Source: Streptomyces sp. NRRL F-6676
GTDB lineage: Bacteria; Actinomycetota; Actinomycetes; Streptomycetales; Streptomycetaceae
Direction of reading: 5' to 3'
Length of the DNA stretch: 64,000 nucleotides
Assembly (NCBI RefSeq): GCF_000725625.1
Contig: NZ_JOHS01000026.1
Span: forward strand, 18,271 to 82,270
How positions within the stretch are numbered: the stretch's first letter is position 1; each line of letters begins with the position of its first letter. The position numbers and the translations under genes are program-made. Below are positions 6,458-14,398 of this stretch, piece by piece. A model generated the notes under the pieces. It searched no databases, was not told the origin of the DNA, and saw only the letters and a list, made by a program, of their open reading frames with translations.

Positions 6458-7653
6458 CCGTCGACACGTCCGTGAAGCGAACCGTTCTGATTTCCGGCGC
6501 CAGCATCGCCGGGCCCGCGCTGGCGTACTGGCTGCACCGGTCCGGCCGGTTCGAGGTCACCGTCGTGGAGAAGGCGGACGCGCTGCGCGACGGCGGCTAT
6601 CCGATCGACATCCGCGGTACGGCGGTCGAGGCCGTACGGCGGATGGGGCTGCTGCCCCGGCTGCGCGAGGCGCACCTCGACGCGCAGCGCCTCACCTTCC
6701 TCGACGCCGGCGGCGACGTGCTCGCCTCCGTGAAGGCGAGCGCCGTGGCCGGCGGGGTGGAGGGGCAGGATCTGGAGGTGCGGCGCGGGGATCTGGCCAC
6801 GCTGCTGTACGCCTCGGTCCGCGACGACGTGGAGTTCCTGTTCGGCGACTCCCTCGACACTCTGGAGGAGTCGGGGCACGGCGTCGACGTCACGTTCCGC
6901 GGCGGCTCGCGGCGGACGTTCGACCTGGTCGTGGGCGCCGACGGCATGCACTCGCGCACCCGCGGGGCCGTGTTCGGTCCCGAGGAGCGCTTCCACCGCT
7001 ACCTCGGCTACTGCTTCGCCCTTTTCACCATGCCGAACGACCTCGGGCTCGACCGCGAGATCATGATGTGGAACACCCCGGGCCGGGCCGCGGCCCTCTA
7101 CGCCACCGGGGACCACGACGAGGTGCACGCCTTCCTCACCTTCCACCGCCCCGAGCCGCCGTACGACGCCCTGCGGGACCCGGCGGCCCAACGGAGGCTG
7201 TTCGCCTCGATGTTCGCGGACGCCGGGTGGGAGGTCCCCGTCATGGTCGACGCGTTGCGGGAGGCGGCGGACCCGTTCTGCGACACGGCCGGGCAGATCC
7301 GGCTGCCCCACTGGTCCCGGGGCCGCGTCGCCCTCGTCGGCGACGCGGCGTACGCGCCCTCGTTCCTCACCGGGCAGGGCACCAGCCTCGCCCTGGCCGG
7401 CGCGTATCTGCTCGGCCACTCCCTGGTCACGCAGCCGGACCACACCGCCGCCTTCGCCGCCTACGAGCACGGGCTGCGCGAGTTCGTCACGCTGAACCAG
7501 GGCCTGGTCGACAACGGGGAGGCCAGGCTCTTCCCGACCACGGCCGAGGCCCTGGAGCGGCGGAACACGATGCTGCGGGGCCTGGTCACCATGCCCGCGG
7601 CCCCGGCCCGGCCGGCCCACTCGGCCCTCGTCCTGCCGGAGTTCCCCGCCTGA
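6454..7653 (+). CDS. FAD-dependent aromatic-type monooxygenase (group A flavoprotein)
   Basis: The gene encodes 399 residues and starts at an ATG overlapping the MFS stop. The FAD-binding Rossmann segment is near the N-terminus as VLISGASIAGPALAYWL, a G-x-S-x-x-G variant of GxGxxG usual in this subfamily. The DG motif VVGADGMHSRTR lies at about residue 160, and the second FAD motif RVALVGDAAYAPSFLTGQG at about residues 290-308. This pattern matches PheA/TfdB-like and TetX/Rox-like hydroxylases, which use NAD(P)H and O2 to hydroxylate aromatic or antibiotic substrates. Cotranscription with the efflux pump fits a resistance or tailoring role, but the substrate cannot be told. Confidence 0.88.
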   Translation: MTVDTSVKRTVLISGASIAGPALAYWLHRSGRFEVTVVEKADALRDGGYPIDIRGTAVEAVRRMGLLPRLREAHLDAQRLTFLDAGGDVLASVKASAVAGGVEGQDLEVRRGDLATLLYASVRDDVEFLFGDSLDTLEESGHGVDVTFRGGSRRTFDLVVGADGMHSRTRGAVFGPEERFHRYLGYCFALFTMPNDLGLDREIMMWNTPGRAAALYATGDHDEVHAFLTFHRPEPPYDALRDPAAQRRLFASMFADAGWEVPVMVDALREAADPFCDTAGQIRLPHWSRGRVALVGDAAYAPSFLTGQGTSLALAGAYLLGHSLVTQPDHTAAFAAYEHGLREFVTLNQGLVDNGEARLFPTTAEALERRNTMLRGLVTMPAAPARPAHSALVLPEFPA

Positions 7654-7668
7654 CGTTCCCCGTCCGGC

Positions 7669-8388
7669 TCAGGAACCGCCGGGGCCGGCCTGGGCCAGCC
7701 CCGTCCGGTAGGCGATGACGACGAGCTGGGCCCGGTCGCGGGCCTCCAGCTTGGTCATGGCGCGCTGGACGTGGGCACGGACGGTGAACGGGCTGAGGAA
7801 CATCTGTTCGGCGATCTCCTGGTTGGACAGGCCGGTCGCCACCAGGGCCACCATCTCGCGCTCACGCGGGGTGAGCACGGCGAGCCGCGCGGAGTCCCGC
7901 GGCGCGGCCTCGTCCGGCGTGGCCAGGAAACGGGCGACGAGGGAGCGGGTCGCGGCGGGCGACAGCAGGGTGTCGCCGTCGGCGATCGTCCGCACGGCGT
8001 CCGCCAGATCCTCGGCCCCGATGCCCTTGCCGATGAAGCCGCCCGCCCCCGCGCGCAGCGCCTGGGCGACGTACTCGTCGGTCTCGAACGTGGTGAGGAT
8101 CAGCACGCGGCTGGCGCGCAGTGCCGGGTCGGCGCAGATCTGCGACGTGGCGGTGAGGCCGTCCACCTCGGGCATCCGGATGTCCATGATGACGACGTCC
8201 GGGCGCAGTTCACGGGCGAGCCGCACCGCCTCCCGGCCGTCGCCCGCCTCGCCGACCACGGTGATGTCGGCGGCGGTGTCGAGGAGCATGCGGAAGGCCC
8301 CGCGCAGCAGGGCCTGGTCGTCGGCGAGCAGTACGCGCACCGGCCCGGAGCGCCCGGCCCCTTCGTCGCCCGTTGCCGTGTCGGTCAT
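7669..8388 (-). CDS. NarL/LuxR-type response regulator
   Basis: The gene encodes 239 residues. The receiver domain opens with VRVLLADDQALLRGAF, carries the phospho-acceptor Asp in DVVIMDIRMPEVDG and ends with the conserved Lys in GGFIGKG. The C-terminal LuxR HTH is clear: LTPREREMVALVATGLSNQEIAEQMFLSPFTVRAHV. Its ATG overlaps the stop of the upstream histidine kinase (ATGA on the minus strand), so the two are translationally coupled. The operon order is mmpL - kinase - regulator. It probably controls this operon or the convergent MFS/monooxygenase pair. Confidence 0.93.
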   Translation of the reverse strand: MTDTATGDEGAGRSGPVRVLLADDQALLRGAFRMLLDTAADITVVGEAGDGREAVRLARELRPDVVIMDIRMPEVDGLTATSQICADPALRASRVLILTTFETDEYVAQALRAGAGGFIGKGIGAEDLADAVRTIADGDTLLSPAATRSLVARFLATPDEAAPRDSARLAVLTPREREMVALVATGLSNQEIAEQMFLSPFTVRAHVQRAMTKLEARDRAQLVVIAYRTGLAQAGPGGS

Positions 8389-9686
8389 CGGTCTCCTTCT
8401 GTGGACGTCTCCCTGGGCTGCGGCAGGGGCAGCTCGGCGGTGACCAGGAAGCCTCCTTCGGGGCGTCTGCCCGCGTGGAGGCGGCCCCCGACCGCGGTGG
8501 CGCGTTCCCGCATCCCGATCAGACCGTATCCGGGCGGGCGTTCCGGCACGACGGGCAGGCCCGGCGCCCGGTGGGCACCGCGTCCGCCGTCGTCGGCGAC
8601 GGTGAGGACCAACCGGTCGGGGTGCCAGTCGAGGCCCACCCGGGCGCTCCCTGAGCCGGCGTGCTTGGTCACGTTGGTCAGGGCCTCCTGGACGATGCGG
8701 TAGGCGGTGAGGTCCACACCCGGGGGCAGCGGCCTGGCCGTGCCCTCCTCCCACAGCGTCACCTCCAGGCCCGCGCGGCGGAAGTTCTCCAGGAGCATGG
8801 GCAGCCGGGACAGCCCGGGCGCCGGCTCGTCGAGCCCGACCGCGTCCGCGGTGCGGTACGCGCCGCCCGCGGCCCGGTCGTCCCCGGTCTGGCGCAACAG
8901 GCCGACGGTGGCGCGGAGTTCGTCGAGCGCGTGGCCGGTGGTCTCGACGAGCTCCCGCAGGCTCTTGCGGGTCTGCTCGGGGCGGGTGTCGAGCACGTGG
9001 ACGGCGACCTGGGCCTGCGCGTTGGCCAGGGTGATCTGATGGGCCACGAGGTCGTGCAGTTCCCGCGCGATGCGCAGCCGTTCCTCGTCCACCCTGCGGC
9101 GGGCCTCGCTCTCCCGGGTCTCCTCGGCCCGGCGGGCCCGCTCCTCCACCGCCGCGAGATAGCCCCGCCGGTGGCGCACCGCCTGCCCGAGCAGGCCGGC
9201 CACCAGGGGGGAGGCGGCCGCCACGGCCATCCTGCTGGCGTCCGCCCAGGAGAACCCGTCGGACAGAGGGATCGAGGAGACCAGCAGCACCACGGCGGCG
9301 AGCGACACCACGGTCACCGCGCGCCGTTCGTCGCGCGCGGTGACCGTGCTCGTGTAGGTGTAAGTGGCGATCAGGGCGGGAGCCATGAGCACGGGGGTCA
9401 TCAGCAGGGTCAGCGGCTGCGCCAGGGGCGCGACCGCCATGGTGGCGGCCAGGACCGTCAGGGGCCTGCGGCGCCGCAGCGGCAGCGGGGCGCAGGACAC
9501 CAGGGCGACGGCCCAGGCGTACAGGGGCGGCGGCAGGGAGGCGGTGTCGTCGGTCCGGATGCCCCCGGCCAGCAGGCTGAGCACGAAGGCGGTCGCAATG
9601 ACCGCCGCCTCCCGCACCCACGCGCCGCGGGAGCGCGGGCCGCCACGCTGACGGCCGGCCCGGCTCCCACCACTCGCGTGTGCCAT
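8385..9686 (-). CDS. Histidine kinase, NarL-partner (HisKA_3) type
   Basis: The gene encodes 433 residues from the ATG at 9686. Longer in-frame starts would run into the mmpL coding sequence. The N-terminal half has four to five hydrophobic helices, including AVALVSCAPLPL and TVVSLAAVVLLV. A coiled-coil linker rich in Arg/Glu follows, then the phospho-acceptor motif ELHDLVAHQ. The HATPase domain shows AYRIVQEALTNVTKHAG (N box), VADDGG and GYGLIGMRERA (G boxes). It lies 7 bases downstream of the mmpL stop and overlaps the response regulator start. It probably senses membrane-active compounds, but the signal is unknown. Confidence 0.92.
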   Translation of the reverse strand: MAHASGGSRAGRQRGGPRSRGAWVREAAVIATAFVLSLLAGGIRTDDTASLPPPLYAWAVALVSCAPLPLRRRRPLTVLAATMAVAPLAQPLTLLMTPVLMAPALIATYTYTSTVTARDERRAVTVVSLAAVVLLVSSIPLSDGFSWADASRMAVAAASPLVAGLLGQAVRHRRGYLAAVEERARRAEETRESEARRRVDEERLRIARELHDLVAHQITLANAQAQVAVHVLDTRPEQTRKSLRELVETTGHALDELRATVGLLRQTGDDRAAGGAYRTADAVGLDEPAPGLSRLPMLLENFRRAGLEVTLWEEGTARPLPPGVDLTAYRIVQEALTNVTKHAGSGSARVGLDWHPDRLVLTVADDGGRGAHRAPGLPVVPERPPGYGLIGMRERATAVGGRLHAGRRPEGGFLVTAELPLPQPRETSTEGDR

Positions 9687-9693
9687 GCCCCGG

Positions 9694-11934
9694 TCAGCCC
9701 CGGCCGACGGGGAACGGTCCCCGCACCACCGCGTCCGCCTCCGGCGCGGCGGGCGCCGGGCCGTGCCCGCCCAGGGCCTCGCCCTCGATGTCCACGTTCG
9801 GCAGCACACGGCCCAGCGTACGGGGCAGCCACCAGGCACGGTGGCCGAGCAGCGCCATGACGGCGGGGACGATCGCCATGCGGACCACGAAGGCGTCGAA
9901 GGCGACGGCGGAGGCCAGGCCGACGCCCATCGTCTGGATGGTCGGGGTGCTGATCCCGACGAAGCCGCCGAACACGCTGATCATGATGATCGCCGCCGCG
10001 GCCACCACCCGCCCGCTGTGCCGGAACCCGGCGACGATCGCCTCGCCGGGGGCCGCGCCGTGGACGTACGCCTCCCGCATCCGGGAGACGAGGAAGACCT
10101 CGTAGTCCATGGCGAGCCCGAAGACGATGCCGATGATGAGGATCGGCATCAGCGACATGACCGGCCCGGTCTGCTCGATGCCGAGCAGATCCGCGGCCCA
10201 GCCCCACTGGAAGACGGCGACCAGGACGCCGAAGGCGGCACCCAACGACAGCAGGAAGCCCAGTGCGGCCTTGACCGGGACCAGGATCGAGCGGAAGACG
10301 ACCAGGAGCAGGAGCACCGCCAGGCCGATGACCACGGTCAGATACGGCAGGAGCGCGTCGGCCATCGCCTCGGAGATGTCGATGTTCAGCGCGGTCTTGC
10401 CGGTGACGAAGACGTCGGCGCCGGTCTCGGCCCCGGCGTCGGAGGCCTCGTCCCGCAGGGTGTGCACCAGGTCCTTGGTCTCGGTGCTGTTCGGGGCGGT
10501 CTTGGGCACGACGGTGAGCAGGGCCGTGTCCTTGGTCTTGCTCAGCACCGGGTCGCCGACCGAGGCGATGCCGTCGATCTTCTCCACGGTCTTGACGACC
10601 CGGTCCGTCGCGGCGTCGGGGTCCTCGGACTTCGAGGTGTCCACGACGATGGTGAGCGGGCCGTTGAAGCCGGGGCCGAAGCCCTCCGAGAGCAGGTCGT
10701 AGGCGCGGCGCTGGGTGGTCTCCACGGACTTCGACTCGTCGCCGGGCAGCCCCAGATCAAGGCTCAGCACCGGCGCGGCGACGACGCCCAGGCCGAGGAC
10801 GGCGGTGATCAGCACGGCCGCCGGGCGGCGCAGTACGAACCGCGCCCAGCGGGTGGCGAGCCCCTGCTTGTCGGTGGCGGCGTGCGGACGCACGGCACCC
10901 GGCCGCATCGCCTTGCGCAGCGCGCGGGGCAGGACCCGGCGGCCGAAGAGGCCGAACAGCGCGGGGGTCAGGGTCAGGGCGACGAGCACGGCGAGCGTCA
11001 CGGCGCCGGCGCCGCCCAGGCCCATCTTGGTGAGCTCGGGGATGCCGACGACCGACAGCCCGGCCAGGGCGATGACGACGGTCGCGCCCGCGAAGACGAC
11101 GGCGGAGCCGGCCGTGCCGACCGCGCGCCCCGCGGCCTCCTCGGGCGCGTGGCCCCGGGCGCGTTCGTCTCGGAAGCGGGAGGTGATGAAGAGGGCGTAG
11201 TCGATGCCGACGGCCAGCCCCAGCATCAGCGCCAGGATGGCGACGGTGGACGACAGGCCCAGCGGCACGGACAACGCGGTGACCAGGCCGAAGGCGATGG
11301 CCACGCCCAGCAGGGCGGTCAGCAGCGACAGTCCGGCCGCGACCAGCGAGCCGAGGGCGAGGACCAGCACCACCGCGGCCACCGCCACGCCGACCAGTTC
11401 CGTCGTGCCGCCGGGCTCCTCCTCGGAGTCCAGGGCCGAGCCGCCGGTCTCCACGGTCAGCCCCGCCTCCCGGGCGTCGCCGGCCGCGTCCTCGAGGGCC
11501 GCCTTCGTCGCGGCGGTCAGATCGACGGCGTCCACGGTGTAGGTGACCGTGGAGTAGGCGATCGTGCCGTCCTCGCTGACGGCGCCGGTGGTGAAGGGGT
11601 CGGTGGCCGACGCGATCTGCTTGCCGCCGTCCAGGGAGCCGAGCGCCTCCTCGACGGCCGCCTTGTTCTCCGTGGCGGTGATCCGCTGCCCGTCCGGGGC
11701 CCGGAACACCAGGCGGGCCTCGGCGCCCTGGGCGTTGGCGTCCGGGAACCGCTCGTCGAGCAGGTCGAACGCCTGCTGCGACTCCGTGCCGGGCATGGCG
11801 AGGTCCTCGTCCTCACCGGCCGGCGCCGTGGCGGCCGCCCCGATGGCCAGCACCAGGGCGGCCAGCCAGAGCACCGCCACGCGCCGCCGGCGCCGGAACG
11901 CCCACCGTCCGATCCGATAAAGAAACGTCGCCAC
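9694..11934 (-). CDS. MMPL-family RND transporter
   Basis: The gene encodes 746 residues from the GTG at 11934, preceded by GGAG. It has the duplicated MMPL architecture: a first helix after FRRRRRVAVLWLAA, a large extracytoplasmic domain at about residues 45-190, and a five-helix block with the conserved GIDYALFITSRFRDE. A second single helix, second periplasmic domain and second helix block with FGLAMDYEVFLVSRMRE follow. The Asp-Tyr pairs in these motifs form the proton relay of RND pumps. MMPL proteins export lipids, siderophores or drugs. It heads an operon with a two-component system. The promoter module (11990-12091) is shared with the MFS gene at 4853. Confidence 0.92.
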   Translation of the reverse strand: MATFLYRIGRWAFRRRRRVAVLWLAALVLAIGAAATAPAGEDEDLAMPGTESQQAFDLLDERFPDANAQGAEARLVFRAPDGQRITATENKAAVEEALGSLDGGKQIASATDPFTTGAVSEDGTIAYSTVTYTVDAVDLTAATKAALEDAAGDAREAGLTVETGGSALDSEEEPGGTTELVGVAVAAVVLVLALGSLVAAGLSLLTALLGVAIAFGLVTALSVPLGLSSTVAILALMLGLAVGIDYALFITSRFRDERARGHAPEEAAGRAVGTAGSAVVFAGATVVIALAGLSVVGIPELTKMGLGGAGAVTLAVLVALTLTPALFGLFGRRVLPRALRKAMRPGAVRPHAATDKQGLATRWARFVLRRPAAVLITAVLGLGVVAAPVLSLDLGLPGDESKSVETTQRRAYDLLSEGFGPGFNGPLTIVVDTSKSEDPDAATDRVVKTVEKIDGIASVGDPVLSKTKDTALLTVVPKTAPNSTETKDLVHTLRDEASDAGAETGADVFVTGKTALNIDISEAMADALLPYLTVVIGLAVLLLLVVFRSILVPVKAALGFLLSLGAAFGVLVAVFQWGWAADLLGIEQTGPVMSLMPILIIGIVFGLAMDYEVFLVSRMREAYVHGAAPGEAIVAGFRHSGRVVAAAAIIMISVFGGFVGISTPTIQTMGVGLASAVAFDAFVVRMAIVPAVMALLGHRAWWLPRTLGRVLPNVDIEGEALGGHGPAPAAPEADAVVRGPFPVGRG

Positions 11935-11968
11935 CTGTGCTCACTCCAGACACCGTCGGGCAAGGAAC

Positions 11969-12091
11969 GCGCGGGACTCCCGCGCCTCCCCACACTCGCC
12001 GCCGGCCCCCCTGCCGGGCATCGTCCGCCGACCCCGACTCCGCCTGGTGCGAGGGGACCAGCCGGCGGCGCGTTCTGGTGCCTGCGCACCA
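11969..12091 (-). promoter_or_regulatory. mmpL promoter module: tandem TGGTSC-N4-GSACCA operators plus palindrome
   Basis: The operators are at 12045-12060 (TGGTGC-GAGG-GGACCA) and 12076-12091 (TGGTGC-CTGC-GCACCA), starts 31 bp apart. The block then reads to GGCGAGTGTGG (12000-11990) and a palindrome GCGCGGGA-C-TCCCGCGC at 11969-11985. Positions 11990-12091 pair with 12091-11990's counterpart 4653-4754 at a constant coordinate sum (16744), so the alignment is ungapped. I judge it about 80% identical by eye. Confidence 0.7.
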
Positions 12092-12151
12092 CGCCGGGGG
12101 CCTCCCGCCTGGCAGAGTGTGGGGCCATCGCTGCGGAAGGGGTCGATCGCC

Positions 12152-12643
12152 ATGACCGTGCTCGCGTGGATCGTCGAGGGCAGCTGGCCCGCCTGCGTGG
12201 ATGCCGCGCGGCGCCATGCGGACGAGGGCGAGGACGTCGTACTGCTGCATGTCAGCGGGGGTGACGCGCCCGGGGTCGCGCACGGGGCGTTCGCCGGGCT
12301 GCTCGGGCGGGGCGGACAGGATCCGGGGGCGCGGGTGGCGGAGCTCGGGGCCGACTCCGCCGGGCGGCTGCTGGACGCCGCCGCCGAGCGGCTCGGGCGG
12401 CCGTGCGTACGCCGGGAGCGGCAGGGGCGGGTCGAACGGGAGGTGGTGCACGCCGCCGAGGAGGCCGACCTGCTCGTCGTCGCCCGCGACGGCGACCGCG
12501 ACCGCCTCGGCCCGCACAGCCTCGGCCCGGCCGCACGCTTCGTCGTGGACCACGCGCCCTGCCCGGTCCTCCTGGTCTGGCCGACCCCGGCACCGGGGCT
12601 GGACACGATGCCGCCACCGCCACCGCATCCGCCGCGGCACTGA
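12152..12643 (+). CDS. Universal-stress-protein-like protein
   Basis: The gene encodes 163 residues from the ATG at 12152, preceded by GGAAGGGG. The fold reads like a UspA domain: a first strand MTVLAWIVEGS, a strand VVLLHVSGGD, a helix-rich middle, then ADLLVVARDGDRDRLGPHSLGPAARFVVDHAPCPVLLVW. That last stretch is the usual Usp C-terminal strand pair with a GPxxR-type loop, here altered from G-x2-G-x9-G-S. A short Pro-rich tail follows. It is divergent from mmpL and convergent with the kinase gene. ATP binding is uncertain because the glycine loop is degenerate. Confidence 0.7.
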   Translation: MTVLAWIVEGSWPACVDAARRHADEGEDVVLLHVSGGDAPGVAHGAFAGLLGRGGQDPGARVAELGADSAGRLLDAAAERLGRPCVRRERQGRVEREVVHAAEEADLLVVARDGDRDRLGPHSLGPAARFVVDHAPCPVLLVWPTPAPGLDTMPPPPPHPPRH

Positions 12644-12646
12644 GTT

Positions 12647-12708
12647 CCGCGCGGGGGGGGCAGGCGGGGGTTAGCCGCCAGGCGCTGGGCGGCCTGCCCT
12701 CCGCGCGG
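12647..12708. terminator. Bidirectional terminator-like hairpin between convergent genes
   Basis: The left arm 12647-12665 (CCGCGCGG, G-run, GGCAGGC) pairs with the right arm 12692-12708 (GCCTGCCCT, CCGCGCGG) with a two-base bulge. A smaller stem GCCGCC/GGGCGGC lies inside. It sits between the convergent universal-stress and kinase genes, where a shared terminator is expected. Confidence 0.65.
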
Positions 12709-12732
12709 ACGACGGGAACCGAGAGACAGGCC

Positions 12733-14160
12733 CTACTCGTCGCCGGGTGTCGGGGTCGACGAGGCTGTGCCGGTGCCGTCCGTGCCCGGTGGTGGGGTGG
12801 TGTCGTCGTCCCCGCCGAACCACGCCATGCCGAGCAGCATCGCGCCCACGAACAGGGCCACGCCCGCGAGCAGCGCCACGATCCGGGTTCGCTGGCCGGC
12901 CAGCGCGCCCGCCACGGACGGCTGACGGCCGCGCCGGCCCCGGTGGGCCGAGGAGGCGGGGCCCGCGGTGGCGGTCGGGAGCTTGTACGTCGTCGGCGGC
13001 CCCGTCTCGGCGGAGCCGCCCGCGCCGGACGGCGGGCCGGGGTACGCGGGCGCGGCGCCCGGACCGGCGCCGTGCGCCGCCGCGTGCCCTCCGCGCCGGG
13101 GTCCGGCCGCGGGCACCGGCGTCCGCGCGCCCGCGCCCCCCGCCTGCTGCTGCGGGAACGCCCCCGGCTCCGGCCGCCCCGACCGTCCGGGCCGCTCCGT
13201 CCGTCCGGGCCGCCCGGGGCCCTCGGAGCGTCCCGCCCGCTCGGACCGTCCCGCCGCCCGCCGTCCCGACCCCGACGCGCCCGGGGTCCGCGACGCGCCC
13301 GGCGTCCGTGACGCCGCGCTCGGGGTCACCGCCGGGAGTGGTTCCGGGCGGCCCTGCCACGCGCCCCCGCCGAACCACTCCGCGACCTGCCGCGCCGTCG
13401 GCCGGTCCTCGGGCCGCTTGGCGAGCAGGCCGAGCAGGTAGTTCTCGAAGGCGGGCGGCAGGTCGACGCCCAGTTCGCGCGGCGGCACGGGCGGCGTGTC
13501 GAGGTGGTGGTGCAGCACGGCGACGGGGCTCTCGCCCTTGAACGGCGTGCCGCCGGTGAGGAGTTGGTAGAGCACGCAGCCCAGCGAGTAGACGTCGCTG
13601 GCCGGACCGGCGGACTGGCCCAGCGCCCGCTCGGGCGCCAGGTACAGGCTGGTGCCGACGATGTGCCCGGTACGGGTGAGGGCCGCGCCCGGGTCGTCCA
13701 TGAAGCGGGCGATGCCGAAGTCGGCGATCTTCGTCGTGCCGTCGGCGTCCACGAGCAGATTGCCGGGCTTGATGTCCCGGTGCACGATCCCCTGGTCGTG
13801 CGCGACCGCGAGCCCGGCGGCGGTGTGGGCCGCGATGCGCGCGACCCGGTCGGCGGGCAGCGGCCCGTTGTCCTTGAGGATCCGGGCCAGGCTGTCGCCC
13901 GCGACCAGCTCCATCACCAGGAAGAGGCCGCCCTCGTACTCCCCGAAGTCCAGGACGCCGACGACGTTCCCGTGGTGCAGCCGGCCGGCGGTCTGGGCCT
14001 CCAGCCGGAACCGGGAACTGGCGGTCGGGTCGGCGTCCTGGCCGAGCATGAGCTTGACCGCCACGTCCCTGCCGAGCGTCTCGTCGGACGCCCGCCAGAC
14101 CTCGCCCATCGCGCCGCGCCCGAGGGCGGTGTGCAACCGGTACCGGCCCGCTATCAGCAC
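12733..14160 (-). CDS. Transmembrane Ser/Thr protein kinase (PknB-like, no PASTA domains)
   Basis: The gene encodes 475 residues from the GTG at 14160, the last start before the kinase fold. Residues 1-6 lead directly into GRYRLHTALGRGAMGEVWRA (glycine loop). VAVK follows at about residue 35, then HRDIKPGN, ADFGIARF, TSLYLAPERA and SDVYSLGCVLYQL, so all catalytic residues are present. A 150-residue linker rich in Arg, Gly, Pro and Ala follows, with short RSGR/RPGR repeats. One membrane helix is at about 424-450. The extracytoplasmic tail is only about 25 Thr/Pro/Gly residues, with no PASTA or sensor domain. Partner substrates are not evident nearby. Confidence 0.92.
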   Translation of the reverse strand: MLIAGRYRLHTALGRGAMGEVWRASDETLGRDVAVKLMLGQDADPTASSRFRLEAQTAGRLHHGNVVGVLDFGEYEGGLFLVMELVAGDSLARILKDNGPLPADRVARIAAHTAAGLAVAHDQGIVHRDIKPGNLLVDADGTTKIADFGIARFMDDPGAALTRTGHIVGTSLYLAPERALGQSAGPASDVYSLGCVLYQLLTGGTPFKGESPVAVLHHHLDTPPVPPRELGVDLPPAFENYLLGLLAKRPEDRPTARQVAEWFGGGAWQGRPEPLPAVTPSAASRTPGASRTPGASGSGRRAAGRSERAGRSEGPGRPGRTERPGRSGRPEPGAFPQQQAGGAGARTPVPAAGPRRGGHAAAHGAGPGAAPAYPGPPSGAGGSAETGPPTTYKLPTATAGPASSAHRGRRGRQPSVAGALAGQRTRIVALLAGVALFVGAMLLGMAWFGGDDDTTPPPGTDGTGTASSTPTPGDE

Positions 14161-14398
14161 CTGTGTTCCAACCTCATCCCGTGAGACGCCGTACCGGCGC
14201 ACGGATGTCCGCGGGGCCGCGCCGAGGGTCTGGGGGCGCGCCCGCGGACCGACCGTCCGTCGGACGACTCGATCGCCGCCGGCCATGACGCCGCGGGGCC
14301 GCGGGACGATGGTGGGGGTGCCGGAGCGGTCCAACCTTACTGGCCCGGGAGCGCTCCTGGATCATGATCCCGACAGGTGCGGACGGGATCACACGGCC

